Part shown: one piece after another, positions 53,273 to 62,760 of the stretch
Layout of the letters: the number at the start of each line of letters is the position of its first letter
How positions within the stretch are numbered: position 1 is the stretch's first letter
Origin: JBEKIK01 sp963838495
GTDB taxonomy: Bacteria > Planctomycetota > Planctomycetia > Pirellulales > Thermoguttaceae
NCBI GenBank assembly: GCA_963838495.1
Contig: CAWIRC010000002.1
Span: forward strand, 1 to 64,000
Length of the DNA stretch: 64,000 nt
Direction of reading: 5' to 3'
The notes under the pieces: model-generated
Seen by the model: the letters and a program-made list of their open reading frames with translations, nothing else
Databases searched by the model: none
What the model was told of the DNA's origin: nothing
Made by a program: the position numbers and the translations under genes

Positions 53273-54514
53273 TTATTGTTTGCGCAGCGGAAATCTCGGT
53301 GTTTTCGCCAGCAAGACGCCCATTCGCCAGCGCCATTGACCGGCCAGCGAAACCGGAGCCGCGGATTTATCGCCCGCCAATTCCATACTCATCTGCTCCG
53401 CCTTGCCGAAAAAGCCGCCCGGCCCGCCCGTGTCGAGCACGCGAATGGCGATCACGTTGCGGCCCGATTTCAGCAACCCGGCGGGAATGAGATATTCGCG
53501 CGGGGCATTCCAAATATCCATCGATCCAATCCGCACGCCGTTTACCCATGTCGTGTCCTGGTCGTCTATGGCGCACAGATGCATCAAGGCGGCCTTGCCG
53601 TTCCAGGATTCAGGCAGTTCCAGCTCTTTGCGATACCAGATCACTCCATCGAAGTCGCCGGGAAACTGCGCCGGCATTTCAACCGGCTTCCATTCTTCCT
53701 CGGAAAGCGACGTCGCGGACCAATCACCATTCTTTGTGGAACCAGGATCGTTGTCCGAATACCATTTCGCCACCTGCTCTGCATACATGTTCGGATTCCC
53801 GGCCTGCCTGCGCATTGTTTCAAGCATATCTCGGAAAGCAGGCATGGTCTTTAGAGCCTCCTCGCTGGTCCAAGCTTCAGTGGGCGTTCCGCCCCACGCC
53901 GAGAATAAAATACCGATGGGAATTTTTTCCGCACGCTGAATATCGCGTGCAAAAAAGAATCCAACCGCGCAAAAGTCCGCCGCGGTTTTCGGAGAACACA
54001 CCGTCCACTTGCCGTTCGCGTCGTTCTGGCGCGTTAGGGAAAGATGCTCCGGAACGTAATATTGCCGAATTTGCGGGTAGTCGGCTTTGGCCGCCTCGGC
54101 TTGCCAGTTCTCGATAGGTTGTTGTCCCTCGCGCAATCCGAGTTGCCGTTCCATGTTCGACTGGCCGCCGGCCACCCACACGTCGCCGACCAGCACATTG
54201 CCGATCTCCACTGCGTTTTCGCCGCGAACAGTCATAGTCTGCGGCACGGCATTGGCCTTCATCGGTTGGAGCACCAGCCGCCATTTACCGTCCTTGGCTA
54301 CGGTCGAGACTTCCTGTCCGTCGAACTGAACCGTAATCCTTTCGCCTTCGTTGGCCGTCCCGTAAACCGGAATCGCAATGCCGCGCTGAAGCACTGCGTT
54401 GTCGGAGAAAATGCTGTTGGGCTTTACTTCCGCATAAACAGGATCGATTTTTAAGTGCAATGCAAGCACGCATATTGATAAGATCCATATAACGTGATAT
54501 CGAGCGATTTTCAT
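53273..54514 (-). CDS. Sialate O-acetylesterase-type enzyme, N-terminal part
   Basis: The ATG at 54514 has GGAG eight bases upstream and starts a signal peptide (YHVIWILSICVLALHLKI), so the enzyme is exported. Block I with the nucleophile is VWVAGGQSNMERQL (Ser). Between the SGNH parts lies an inserted beta-jelly-roll (WYRKELELPESWNGKAALMH, VWVNGVRIG), common in this DUF303/SASA family. The last few residues of the frame (after PRFPLR) are shifted. Planctomycetes carry many such esterases in polysaccharide-degradation loci, often beside glycosidases; the tail of one lies just upstream (54646-54801). Confidence 0.88.
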   Translation of the reverse strand: MKIARYHVIWILSICVLALHLKIDPVYAEVKPNSIFSDNAVLQRGIAIPVYGTANEGERITVQFDGQEVSTVAKDGKWRLVLQPMKANAVPQTMTVRGENAVEIGNVLVGDVWVAGGQSNMERQLGLREGQQPIENWQAEAAKADYPQIRQYYVPEHLSLTRQNDANGKWTVCSPKTAADFCAVGFFFARDIQRAEKIPIGILFSAWGGTPTEAWTSEEALKTMPAFRDMLETMRRQAGNPNMYAEQVAKWYSDNDPGSTKNGDWSATSLSEEEWKPVEMPAQFPGDFDGVIWYRKELELPESWNGKAALMHLCAIDDQDTTWVNGVRIGSMDIWNAPREYLIPAGLLKSGRNVIAIRVLDTGGPGGFFGKAEQMSMELAGDKSAAPVSLAGQWRWRMGVLLAKTPRFPLRKQ

Positions 54515-54645
54515 TGAGTCACTCCATAATAAAAAGTGGTATCCCCACGGTCAGTGCCTTGGGCATGAGTACGGATCTCGGCCCGCTTCACGCCCTACAG
54601 ATGAGGCGCCCGGCCATAGTCCAGTCCGCTGATTGGCTTATTGTA

Positions 54646-54801
54646 TCATTGCCTTTTCAGTAAAAAAAGATAAACGTCGTTTTCACGCAAGTCGAATTGG
54701 CGTTGATATTTTCCATCCTGGCCGACTTTGATAGTCGAACTGGCGATATTGTATTGAATTCCATGGCTGGGCACAAGTTCCATCCCCGTTCCGCCCGGCT
54801 C
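54646..54801 (-). pseudogene. C-terminal remnant of a glycosidase-type protein
   Basis: One minus-strand frame reads GGTGMELVPSHGIQYNIASS, TIKVGQDGKYQRQFDLREND, VYLFLLKRQ and stops at 54646. The LRENDVYLF end is typical of the beta-sandwich tail of GH39-like xylosidases. The frame is closed by a stop just upstream and no catalytic domain follows, so only the last 55 residues or so survive. Confidence 0.45.
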
Positions 54802-55044
54802 AGATAATTACTTCGCACGATAAGTGGATCCGCTGAACCAGACTGTCAATACGCAAACAATGGAGTTGTCGTCCAACCGCGTCAGGGTGTAATTTGTCAA
54901 GATGTGTGCGAATGTTCCATTCAGCGATAACAATTCTATGCGATAGTTTCCCTAAATTCCGTGCAGCAAGGCCTGAATATATATTGTGTGGCGGTCTAGG
55001 AAAGTACGCCGCCCCGCGCTGGTAATATACCAGCACCCACCAAA

Positions 55045-55150
55045 CCATTCGTAACCATTCCTTGCAGTTGCGCATCTTCCCGCCGCCGCGGTATTTCGAC
55101 GACAGGTTCTGGTCAAGCCATTCGTAATCCATTCCTTGCAGTTGAGCATC
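55045..55150. repeat. Direct repeat pair, 32-33 bp, 41-bp spacer
   Basis: 55045-55076 and 55118-55150 differ by one inserted T and one G/A change. Two isolated copies only, so this is not a CRISPR array. Confidence 0.8.
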
Positions 55151-55162
55151 GGGTTGGTCCCG

Positions 55163-55270
55163 TCTTTCGCCGATCGAATGAGACTCTCAATCAATAAGTC
55201 CTTTAGCTAAAAGCACTTGCGTAAAACGAAAAAAAGAGAGCCCTTGCCAGGAGGGCTGTGGACGGGGAGG
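55163..55270 (+). repeat. Dispersed ~107-bp repeat, copy 2
   Basis: Partner of 50441-50547. Both copies lie in intergenic DNA on the plus strand; this one ends about 110 bases before the secreted cyclophilin gene. Confidence 0.55.
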
Positions 55271-55382
55271 CTCTATAAAAAAATTTTACGATTTTCGCTG
55301 TTCCGGTTATTATGGAATATAAGGGCTCTCGTCTAGCAATATCGTTTTTTACTCATCGGAACATCGGGGAAGAAGAGGCACC

Positions 55383-57542
55383 ATGAAACTGCAACTCTGG
55401 CGATCTATCTACAATTGCAAACGGCAATTTCAAATTATTTGGTGTGGTGTGCACCTATTCCTGTGCACGCTCATTTGTATCGGAACCATGTCGCTCGGGA
55501 TCATGGTCTCTGCGACTCGCGCCGATACGATAGTGCAATTCGATCTTAATTATTCGGTGGAAGGCGACAACGGGCCGATCGACTCTTTCGAGGTGGATCT
55601 TTTCGACAGCGAGGCGCCCATCACTGTCGCCAATTTTCTCAAGTACGTCAACAACGGCTTGTACAATAACACCATCTTTCACCGCAGCATCTCAGACTTC
55701 GTCGTGCAAGGCGGCGGTTTCACGCCCGCCGTCGAGAACGGGGTCACGACATCCTTGGACGCCATCACAAACTATGGCACCATCCAAAATGAATATAGCT
55801 CCGACCGCTCCAATGTAAGCGGTACGCTCGCAATGGCCAAGGTGGATGGCAACCCAAACAGCGCTACGAACCAGTGGTTCGTGAACATGGGCGACAACTC
55901 CTCCAATCTGGACAGCCAGAACGGCGGCTTCACCGTGTTCGGGAAAATCCTCGGTGACGGCATGACGCTGATCAACGCCATCAATAACCTGAAGACATAC
56001 GACCTTTCCGAGAGTTTTGGCGGCACCTTTAACCAAGTGCCCATGTTCAACAACGGCGCGTCATTCGTTACCATCACTAAGGCCGCCGTCGTGCTCCCAC
56101 CCATGCCGACAGGCTCGGGAAAAATATCGGGCGTTATTTATTACGACAAAAACCATAACGGTGTAATGGACGGCGACGATTACATTATTGCCGGCGCCAA
56201 GGTTTCAATTATGCTGGCCGGCTACAGCACGCCCGTGGCCACCGTCTACACCGCCGCCGACGGTTCCTATCACTTCAGCAACTTACCTGCGGGAAACTTT
56301 TCCATCAACTTGGAAACTACAGGCGGCGGATCCGGTAAAGACACCGGCAAGGGACAGATGATCCTAGACAAAAATGGCAACATCATCAGTATCGGAACGA
56401 ACGGCGCCGCACAACAGGACGCATACAGAAACGTCTCATTGGGCAACGCGCAGACGGGCGCCAACTTCAATATCGCCCAATCTGCCTATCCCATTAGCTT
56501 GCTCTCGGTGCGCATGTTGCTCAACAGCGCCCAGATGTCTCATCCCAATGCCGTTGCCGTGCCTGGTACAAATGTCGCCAGTAGTTCGGTTCTCACTTTC
56601 GGCAATGTATTGGTGGGAAAACCGGGCAATGCCACTTTGACCGTCACCAATCTTGGCATCCAGGGGAGCTCGCTTTCAGGCACTTTTCCCGGCCCCAACG
56701 GTGATTTCAGCTTTGCAGGCGCTTCGGCGTTCGGGCCGCTTGGTTCAGGCCAAGAAGCCAACCAGCAGTATACTTATACACCCTCTGCCCGCGGCTCAAA
56801 CACGCAAGATATTGCAGTCACCACCAATGTCGGCAATGTGAAAGTCACTCTTTCCGGTACGGGCGTTGCCCCGGTTCAGTCGGTCGATACCACTGCCGCC
56901 AACGTAGGATTGGTGCGAATAGGCACAACAGGCACCGCCAAAGTCACCGTAAAAAACACCGGCGACGGAAACCTATCCGGCCTGGGCGCAAGCAGCAATC
57001 TCATTGGCGGCATCGCCGCCTGCTCGGGAACCTTCACCGGCGCCGGCGGCAGCATCAGCCTATCTGATAATGTGTCAAAAACTTTCACTTACGCTTATGC
57101 TCCAACCGCTCGCAATACCGATTCCACTACAATTGCCTTGAGTTTCAGCAACGGCAGCGCGGATGGAAAAAACCTTGCGGAAACCGTCAATGCTCAATTA
57201 AGCGGCCACGGCGTCGGGCCTACGTTCTCCAGCGATCTCGCTCCCGGATCGACGTTGGACTTCGGCACGGTGCCGAAGGCAGACACGAAATCGCTAATCC
57301 TGAAAATCAGCAACGCTTCCACCGACTCCAACGGCGGCATTACATCGCTGACAGACCTTACGCTCCTTAGCGCCGAGATCAAAGGTACCGACGGCGGCCT
57401 GTTCTCGATCTCCGGATTTACCGCCGGCACTGTACTGCATGAAGGCGATCTTCTGAGCTTGGATATTGCCTACAATAGAACGGGAGAACATGGAGATCGA
57501 TCGGCAGAGCTCACGATCTTGACCGATGAAGGCGAGCGTTAG
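55383..57542 (+). CDS. Secreted cyclophilin-type peptidyl-prolyl isomerase with choice-of-anchor repeats
   Basis: 719 residues. An N-terminal signal peptide (LFLCTLICIGTMSLGIMV, cut near ATRA) precedes a cyclophilin domain at about 45-220: FEVDLFDSEAPITVANFL, NNTIFHRSISDFVVQGGGF, with GTLAMAKVDGNPNSATNQWF and FTVFGKI. The catalytic Arg of FHR is present. A SdrD-B-type domain follows (GVIYYDKNHNGVMDGDDYII, YHFSNLPAGNFSINLE), then three Ig-like choice-of-anchor-D repeats (FGNVLVGKPGNATLTVTNLG, VGLVRIGTTGTAKVTVKNTG, FGTVPKADTKSLILKISNAS). The frame ends early at 57542; the natural PEP-CTERM tail lies in the next frame. Surface- or matrix-located foldase. Confidence 0.9.
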   Translation: MKLQLWRSIYNCKRQFQIIWCGVHLFLCTLICIGTMSLGIMVSATRADTIVQFDLNYSVEGDNGPIDSFEVDLFDSEAPITVANFLKYVNNGLYNNTIFHRSISDFVVQGGGFTPAVENGVTTSLDAITNYGTIQNEYSSDRSNVSGTLAMAKVDGNPNSATNQWFVNMGDNSSNLDSQNGGFTVFGKILGDGMTLINAINNLKTYDLSESFGGTFNQVPMFNNGASFVTITKAAVVLPPMPTGSGKISGVIYYDKNHNGVMDGDDYIIAGAKVSIMLAGYSTPVATVYTAADGSYHFSNLPAGNFSINLETTGGGSGKDTGKGQMILDKNGNIISIGTNGAAQQDAYRNVSLGNAQTGANFNIAQSAYPISLLSVRMLLNSAQMSHPNAVAVPGTNVASSSVLTFGNVLVGKPGNATLTVTNLGIQGSSLSGTFPGPNGDFSFAGASAFGPLGSGQEANQQYTYTPSARGSNTQDIAVTTNVGNVKVTLSGTGVAPVQSVDTTAANVGLVRIGTTGTAKVTVKNTGDGNLSGLGASSNLIGGIAACSGTFTGAGGSISLSDNVSKTFTYAYAPTARNTDSTTIALSFSNGSADGKNLAETVNAQLSGHGVGPTFSSDLAPGSTLDFGTVPKADTKSLILKISNASTDSNGGITSLTDLTLLSAEIKGTDGGLFSISGFTAGTVLHEGDLLSLDIAYNRTGEHGDRSAELTILTDEGER

Positions 57543-57679
57543 GAGCCAACGGCAATGCTTTCACGTATCAGATCAGCGCGATCCTTGCCCCCGAGCCAAG
57601 CTCGCTCCTGATGCTGGCCATTGCCGGGCTGTCGCTCGGCGGCCTGACATGGTCTCGCAGGGCTATCAAGAGAAGCTGA
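57543..57679 (+). pseudogene. Frame-shifted PEP-CTERM tail of the secreted cyclophilin
   Basis: One base restored near 57531-57535 continues the protein as GGALGANGNAFTYQISAILA, then PEPSSLLMLAIAGLSLGGLT and WSRRAIKRS with a stop at 57677-57679. This is a textbook PEP-CTERM signal, so the shift breaks the sorting tail off a real exosortase substrate. The stop overlaps the convergent histidine kinase gene by 14 bases. Confidence 0.75.
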
Positions 57680-60600
57680 TCCCGGCCGATGGCGGGACCG
57701 CAGGACCTGCCTTCTTATTGCCCGCTTGTTCAGTTTCGTTAAGCTGGCGCATGCAGCCCGCCGCCACTAGCAGCAGTTCGTTGCGGTCAATGGGTTTGGT
57801 GAGGTAGTAATCGCAACCCGCATCCAGGCACTTCTTCCGATCGCCCGTGGTGGCATGTGCCGTCAGGGCCACGATGGGACGATTGTATCCATCGTTCCGC
57901 AATTGCCGGGTAGCCTCGTATCCGTCCATGACCGGCATTTGCATGTCCATCAGGACTAGGTCGAAGGGCGCGCCTTCACGCAAGGCCGCCAAGGTCTTTT
58001 CGCAGGCAATCTGCCCATTCTCCGCGATGCTGATCTGAAAGCCGGCTTTGGAAAGAATGAGCGATATGATACGTTGATTGTCGGTGGAGTCTTCGGCAAG
58101 AAGTATCTTTCCCGCCGATTGGGACATTCCGGCGATTTTCGGCAGTTGCTCGCTATAAGCGGCGGACGCGGGTACAAATGTCGCCGCCCCGGCCTCAAAA
58201 GGTCCCGTCTCCAGGGTCAAGGTAAAAGTACTGCCTTGTCCAAGTTTGCTTTGCACGATTATATCGCCCCCCAGCATGTTTGCCAGGCGCTTGGATATGA
58301 CCAGTCCCAGCCCGGAGCCGCCGTATTTTCGCGTCAATGAAGGATCAGCCTGGCTGAAGCGGTCGAACAGTTTTTCCAGTTGCTCGTCGCTGATGCCTAT
58401 GCCGGTGTCGATCACGTGCAGGTGAAGCAGCGGCGGATTAAGGCCGTCCCGCTTGTGTCGCACAACCACTTGAACGCCGCCCGAATCGGTGAATTTCACC
58501 GCGTTGCCGATGAGATTGACCAGGATCTGCTGCAGGCGGACGGGATCGGAGTATATGGTTTCCGGGGTGTCGCCCACGTATTCCGCGTCCAGGGTCAGTC
58601 CTTTGTCTTCGGCCGCCGATCGCACGGTGGCTATGGAGTTGGCGACAATTTCGAGAAGCGAACATTTGACGATGGTCACATCGAATTTGCCGCTTTCGAT
58701 GCGGGACATATCCAGAATGTTGCTTATGACGCTGAGCAGATATTTTGCGTTGCGGACAATGGCATTGACGAATTCATCGCTTTCCGCCGCACACTTGGAT
58801 GCCTTGATGTGCTCGTGCAGGAGTTCCGCAAAACCAAGGATGGATGTCATGGGCGTGCGAATCTCATGGCTCATATTGGCGAGGAACTCCGATTTGGCCT
58901 GGCTGGCGGCTTCCGCGGCAAGGCGGGCCGAGGAAAGCTGCTTGTTTAACGCCCGCAATTCCTCGGCCGCTTTTTCCAGGGCCTGATTCCGCGCCTCCAC
59001 GTCCCGCGTACGCACGGCCGCTATCTGCTCAAGCTGGCTCATAGTCATAGCCGCCTGCCGCGCCAGTTGCCAACGCTTACTCAGGGCAAGAACGAGCTGG
59101 CGAACTTCAATGTTGTCAAAGGGTTTCTTCAGGATCAGCAAATGGTCCGTCCGGCCCAGCCGTTGCACAATTTCTTCCCAGGTGTGATCGGAATATGCCG
59201 TGCACAATACAACGAGTATCTCCGGATCCGCCTTCCAGATGCGTTCCACGGTTTTCACGCCGTCCCAGCCCGGCGGCATGCGCACGTCCACGAACGCCAG
59301 CGGATAAGGGCGGTTTTCGGCCACGGCCCGCTCCACCATGGCCAGCCCTTGCTCGCCTTGAAACGCCGAATCGATTTTGAACAATTCCACGCCCTCGCTC
59401 TTGACGATTTCTTCCCCGAACAGCGCGGCCGCCGCGCTGCAGAGCGCTTGATCGTCGTCTTGCATCTCGATGATTTTGCGAAAGTCTTCGTGAATCGATT
59501 CTTGGTCGTCGATCACTAAAATGCGGATGGTTTCCTGCTCGCTCATCTTGGAGTCTCCATCGGAGTTGTCTGCGCCTCTGCCGGAATAATCGTGCGCTCC
59601 CGTGCGAATTACCGGCGCTTGCTCCGCAATAAATGGAAGTTCCAGGGTAAAGACCGCTCCCCGGCCCGGCCCGTCGCTGTGGGCAATCAAATTGCCGCCC
59701 AATTCCTTGGCGGCATTCGCCGAACTATGCAAACCAAAACCATGGCCGTGTTTTTTGGTGGTGAATCCGTGGGAAAATACTCTTGTCATATTTTTTCCCG
59801 CTATCCCGACTCCATTGTCGATAACGTCGATGTACACCTTTTTCGCGTTCTCTTCGCCGCCAATCCTGGTCCGTATCGTCAATCGCCGATCCTTGCGCCC
59901 GCTTTCCGCCAGGGAGTCCCCGGCGTTTCGCACAAGGTTCACCAGGATTTGCAGCACTTTTTGTTTTTCCACTTGAATTTGCGGCATGGCCGCGTATTCG
60001 CGAACCAACTCGATCTCGTATTTCCCCAGGGACAATGCGTTTAGCACCACCGCATCCTCGATCAAATCGGCCAGGACCACGGTTTCTATCACCCCCGCCG
60101 CTCCGGCATACGATTGTTGCATTGATACGATGGCCTTGATGTGATCGATATTCTTGGCCAGCGACTGCATTTCCTCAAGCATCATTTTGCGCTCGCGCTC
60201 CAGGTACGGGCCGACAAGGCTCAGGAATTCGCAAAGTTGCTTCCCCTTGTCGTTTTCTTTGAGGAAATCACCCAGGTTGTCGGCATGCTGGTTCAGTATT
60301 TCCAGGGCTCGGGTAAGCTCGGAATGCCTGGAATTGCGCAATCGGTCGGCCACCAGAGTGGATGAAACGTTGATGCTGTTCAGCACGTTCCCCACGTTGT
60401 GCAGCACGCCCGTGGCCACTTCCGCCATGCCGGCCCTCCGCGCCGCGTCCAGAAGTTGCCGGTGCACGATTTCCAGCTCTTGCTCCGCCCGCCTGCGCTC
60501 GGCAATTTCCCTGGTCAATTCTAGATTGGCGTCGGACAGTTGTTGCACGCGGACTTCCAACTGCGCATGGGTTTGCTGAAGCTCTTTTTCTCCGCGCTCA

Positions 60601-61289
60601 ATATGATCCAACATATCGTTAAATTCGCTATAAAGCGTACCCAGTTCGTCGTTCGCGTATTTTTTCACCCGCACGGAGTAGTCGTGATTGGCCGAGACCA
60701 TCTGCGCTGTTTTTGCCAACTGAAGAATGGGCAAGGAAATAACATGCTGCAGCCGCGAGGACAACGTAACCGCCAATCCCATGGACAGCATTACCACTAT
60801 TGCCACGATGCCCGCATAACGCAGCAACTGGTGGTTCAGATCTTCCATCGAGGCGTGGAGATAGATCGTTCCTATCACCTCTTCGTCGTGCGTGATTCTT
60901 TGGGTAACGTCCAGGTAGTTTCCGGCCGTGAATTCATAACCTTCGGGCCGGGGAGGCGGCGGGGTATATTCCACTTGCTTTTCCCTTTGGTAGGCCGCAA
61001 AAACCTGTCCCTTGGCATTGTACAAACATGCATATTGGACTGTAGGCTGCAAATTCAAGGAAGACAGCAACTCCCGCCCAGCGGCCGCATCGTCAAAGTT
61101 AAGCGCCGCCGTGCTGTTCGCGCCCAGCACCTTGGCCAATGCCGAAAGTTGCCGCACCTTGGACGACCCGATCAGTTTGGCGTCGTTGAATACCAGAGCG
61201 GCCGATGCCAACAAAAGCGCTGTTCCGCTGGCTACCAACACCAGCAGGTTCAATTTTGCGTTGATCGATAGATTTCTAAACGAACGCAT
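57666..61289 (-). CDS. Hybrid sensor histidine kinase with two kinase cores and two receivers
   Basis: About 1207 residues; the ATG at 61289 is preferred (CGAGGG nine bases upstream). Order: transmembrane helix (LNLLVLVASGTALLLASAAL), a periplasmic CHASE8-like sensor (VRQLSALAKVLGANSTAALN, FDDAAAGRELLSSL, YACLYNAKGQVFAAY), second helix (IVAIVVMLSMGLAVTLSS), HAMP, coiled coil, kinase core 1 (H in VATGVLHNVGNVLNSI, ATPase motifs DNGVGI and HGFGLH), receiver 1 (LVIDDQ, FVDVRMP, LKKPF), kinase core 2 (H in NMSHEIRTPM, DTGIGI, GSGLGL), and receiver 2 (LLAEDS, MDMQMPVMDG, TKPI). An internal relay is implied. Kinase, YfiR and TonB receptor genes are in one row; ends overlap the cyclophilin gene convergently. 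Confidence 0.93.
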   Translation of the reverse strand: MRSFRNLSINAKLNLLVLVASGTALLLASAALVFNDAKLIGSSKVRQLSALAKVLGANSTAALNFDDAAAGRELLSSLNLQPTVQYACLYNAKGQVFAAYQREKQVEYTPPPPRPEGYEFTAGNYLDVTQRITHDEEVIGTIYLHASMEDLNHQLLRYAGIVAIVVMLSMGLAVTLSSRLQHVISLPILQLAKTAQMVSANHDYSVRVKKYANDELGTLYSEFNDMLDHIERGEKELQQTHAQLEVRVQQLSDANLELTREIAERRRAEQELEIVHRQLLDAARRAGMAEVATGVLHNVGNVLNSINVSSTLVADRLRNSRHSELTRALEILNQHADNLGDFLKENDKGKQLCEFLSLVGPYLERERKMMLEEMQSLAKNIDHIKAIVSMQQSYAGAAGVIETVVLADLIEDAVVLNALSLGKYEIELVREYAAMPQIQVEKQKVLQILVNLVRNAGDSLAESGRKDRRLTIRTRIGGEENAKKVYIDVIDNGVGIAGKNMTRVFSHGFTTKKHGHGFGLHSSANAAKELGGNLIAHSDGPGRGAVFTLELPFIAEQAPVIRTGAHDYSGRGADNSDGDSKMSEQETIRILVIDDQESIHEDFRKIIEMQDDDQALCSAAAALFGEEIVKSEGVELFKIDSAFQGEQGLAMVERAVAENRPYPLAFVDVRMPPGWDGVKTVERIWKADPEILVVLCTAYSDHTWEEIVQRLGRTDHLLILKKPFDNIEVRQLVLALSKRWQLARQAAMTMSQLEQIAAVRTRDVEARNQALEKAAEELRALNKQLSSARLAAEAASQAKSEFLANMSHEIRTPMTSILGFAELLHEHIKASKCAAESDEFVNAIVRNAKYLLSVISNILDMSRIESGKFDVTIVKCSLLEIVANSIATVRSAAEDKGLTLDAEYVGDTPETIYSDPVRLQQILVNLIGNAVKFTDSGGVQVVVRHKRDGLNPPLLHLHVIDTGIGISDEQLEKLFDRFSQADPSLTRKYGGSGLGLVISKRLANMLGGDIIVQSKLGQGSTFTLTLETGPFEAGAATFVPASAAYSEQLPKIAGMSQSAGKILLAEDSTDNQRIISLILSKAGFQISIAENGQIACEKTLAALREGAPFDLVLMDMQMPVMDGYEATRQLRNDGYNRPIVALTAHATTGDRKKCLDAGCDYYLTKPIDRNELLLVAAGCMRQLNETEQAGNKKAGPAVPPSAGISFS

Positions 61290-61319
61290 GCCAGCCAACC
61301 CTCGAAGTCGTAAATTGCC

Positions 61320-61961
61320 TCATGGAGCACCAATAATCTTCGCTAAACTTAACAACTTGGAACTGAACTTCAGTTGCTGTCGCCTGGCAACCTCCATGTT
61401 GACCTCGAAGCGAACCCTGTTGCCCTCGATGAAAAAATTTATCGTGCCGCCCTGCTCGGCAAAACCCGGGCTTTCACCCACCAACAAGACCGGCATGTTT
61501 TGCGCCTTCTGAATCGCCGACTGCTTGTCCGCGTCCGGGACGGATGATGACACAAACAGAATTTGGCAGGGCTTGTATTCCGTCGGCAAGGCGAATCGCC
61601 TGATCACGATCGGCCGACCCGCCACTCTCTTTTCGCGGGCAATCTCCTCCAATGACTCGCCGAAAGGATCCGTGCCCAGCACGCCAATCACAAATGGCGA
61701 TTGATCGTCGGCAAAGGAACCGGCCGGCCACTGAATATAGTGCCCGAACTGGTAAAGGTAGGCGGCCTTGATCGCATATTCACGGTTTATCACCGAGCCG
61801 TCCTGGGCCTGTATTAAACAAATGTTGGCCGTGAATATAGCCGCCCATAAGATAAACGGCGCAATTAAACTATGCAGCGTCGCCGTAAGTCCGCGACACA
61901 CGCCGCAGACCCTGCGAACTGTTCTGCCGTGGCTCTTGAATTGTTCTTGGTATAGAGTCAA
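61320..61961 (-). CDS. YfiR-like periplasmic protein (DUF4154)
   Basis: 213 residues from a TTG start. A signal region (LIAPFILWAAIFTANICLIQ) is followed by the family signature REYAIKAAYLYQFGHYIQWP, then FVIGVLGTDPFGESLEEIA, CQILFVSSSVPDADKQSAIQ and MPVLLVGESPGFAEQGGTIN. In Pseudomonas YfiR is a periplasmic repressor of a membrane signalling enzyme (YfiN). Here it lies 21-30 bases before the CHASE8-type histidine kinase gene, so it probably feeds a periplasmic signal into that kinase. Confidence 0.9.
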   Translation of the reverse strand: MTLYQEQFKSHGRTVRRVCGVCRGLTATLHSLIAPFILWAAIFTANICLIQAQDGSVINREYAIKAAYLYQFGHYIQWPAGSFADDQSPFVIGVLGTDPFGESLEEIAREKRVAGRPIVIRRFALPTEYKPCQILFVSSSVPDADKQSAIQKAQNMPVLLVGESPGFAEQGGTINFFIEGNRVRFEVNMEVARRQQLKFSSKLLSLAKIIGAP

Positions 61962-62226
61962 TGCCTAATCCTAAGCAATATATGAATCCTAGCTTCCAGA
62001 GGGGTGATCTGTTGACCGTCAATTCAGTTTTTACCCGTCTATAAGCGGGGCCTTACTGCCGCAAGATGTCTATTTCACAGTCGCCGCTTTGCGCCCGGGT
62101 TACAGCCGTTAAGAGTTATTCAAGAATAATGATTGAATTCCGAATGGCGGTTTTGCACGGGATAATATCCAATACCTCACCACGCTTGTTCAAGATTTAC
62201 CAAATAATCCGAATATGCGGACTGCG

Positions 62227-62760
62227 TCAGTATTGGTAAGCTATCGTCCCGTAAACGCCCCGCGGGACCTCTATTGATTCTGTGGAAGGCTCGCCCGCGC
62301 TGGAATTGAACTCCAGGTGCTGGTTTTGCAGCAGGTTTTGACCCACCACCGTCATTTCCAGGTGTTTTCGCGGCCGCCAGGCCAAACGCAGATCCATGGA
62401 AAGATAGGCGGGAACGTCCAGGTCCGGAAGGTTGTCCACGTATCGCCCGATCAAGTCGAATTCCAAGTCGTGCCCTATATCCCAAGATGAACGCAAATAT
62501 ACCTGGTTGTGCGGATCGGTTCCTTCTCTAACGTTCATGTAATTGTTGTACATGCTCACTTGCAGAAAAGTGTATTGCGCAAACAAACGCCATTGCTCCG
62601 TTATCGACCAGTTCTGCGCCAATTCCACTCCGTACGTATCGGCAAACGCTCCATTGATGACCTGTGTGGGAATAATCAAATGCTGCGGCTGCGGATAGTC
62701 TTCCAAAAATGGATCGTAAGGCTGAAGGGTCGCCAGGCGGTTGTAAACGTTGTAGAACAC
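62227..62760 (-). CDS. TonB-dependent receptor, C-terminal barrel part
   Basis: Continues the receptor of the next frame from about 62797: YRAQATEKYSWDIAVFYNVY, then NRLATLQPYDPFLEDYPQPQ, GVELAQNWSITEQWRLFAQY, LSMDLRLAWRPRKHLEMTVV, GQNLLQNQHLEF and the final strand RGVYGTIAYQY, which is a good outer-membrane barrel end (aromatic last residue). The break is one missing base in the CC pair at 62796-62797. Confidence 0.85.
   Translation of the reverse strand: MFYNVYNRLATLQPYDPFLEDYPQPQHLIIPTQVINGAFADTYGVELAQNWSITEQWRLFAQYTFLQVSMYNNYMNVREGTDPHNQVYLRSSWDIGHDLEFDLIGRYVDNLPDLDVPAYLSMDLRLAWRPRKHLEMTVVGQNLLQNQHLEFNSSAGEPSTESIEVPRGVYGTIAYQY

Larger units (their letters stand above)
54810..55382. other. 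Repeat-bearing intergenic region
   Basis: No credible gene. It contains a direct repeat pair of 32-33 bases at 55045-55076 and 55118-55150 (CCATTCGTAA...CTTGCAGTTG-GCATC) and copy 2 of the dispersed ~107-bp repeat. Confidence 0.5.

Noticed and set aside
55045..55150. Two 33-bp direct repeats with a 41-bp spacer resembling a CRISPR unit
   Set aside because: Only two copies, not palindromic, no cas genes in the window.
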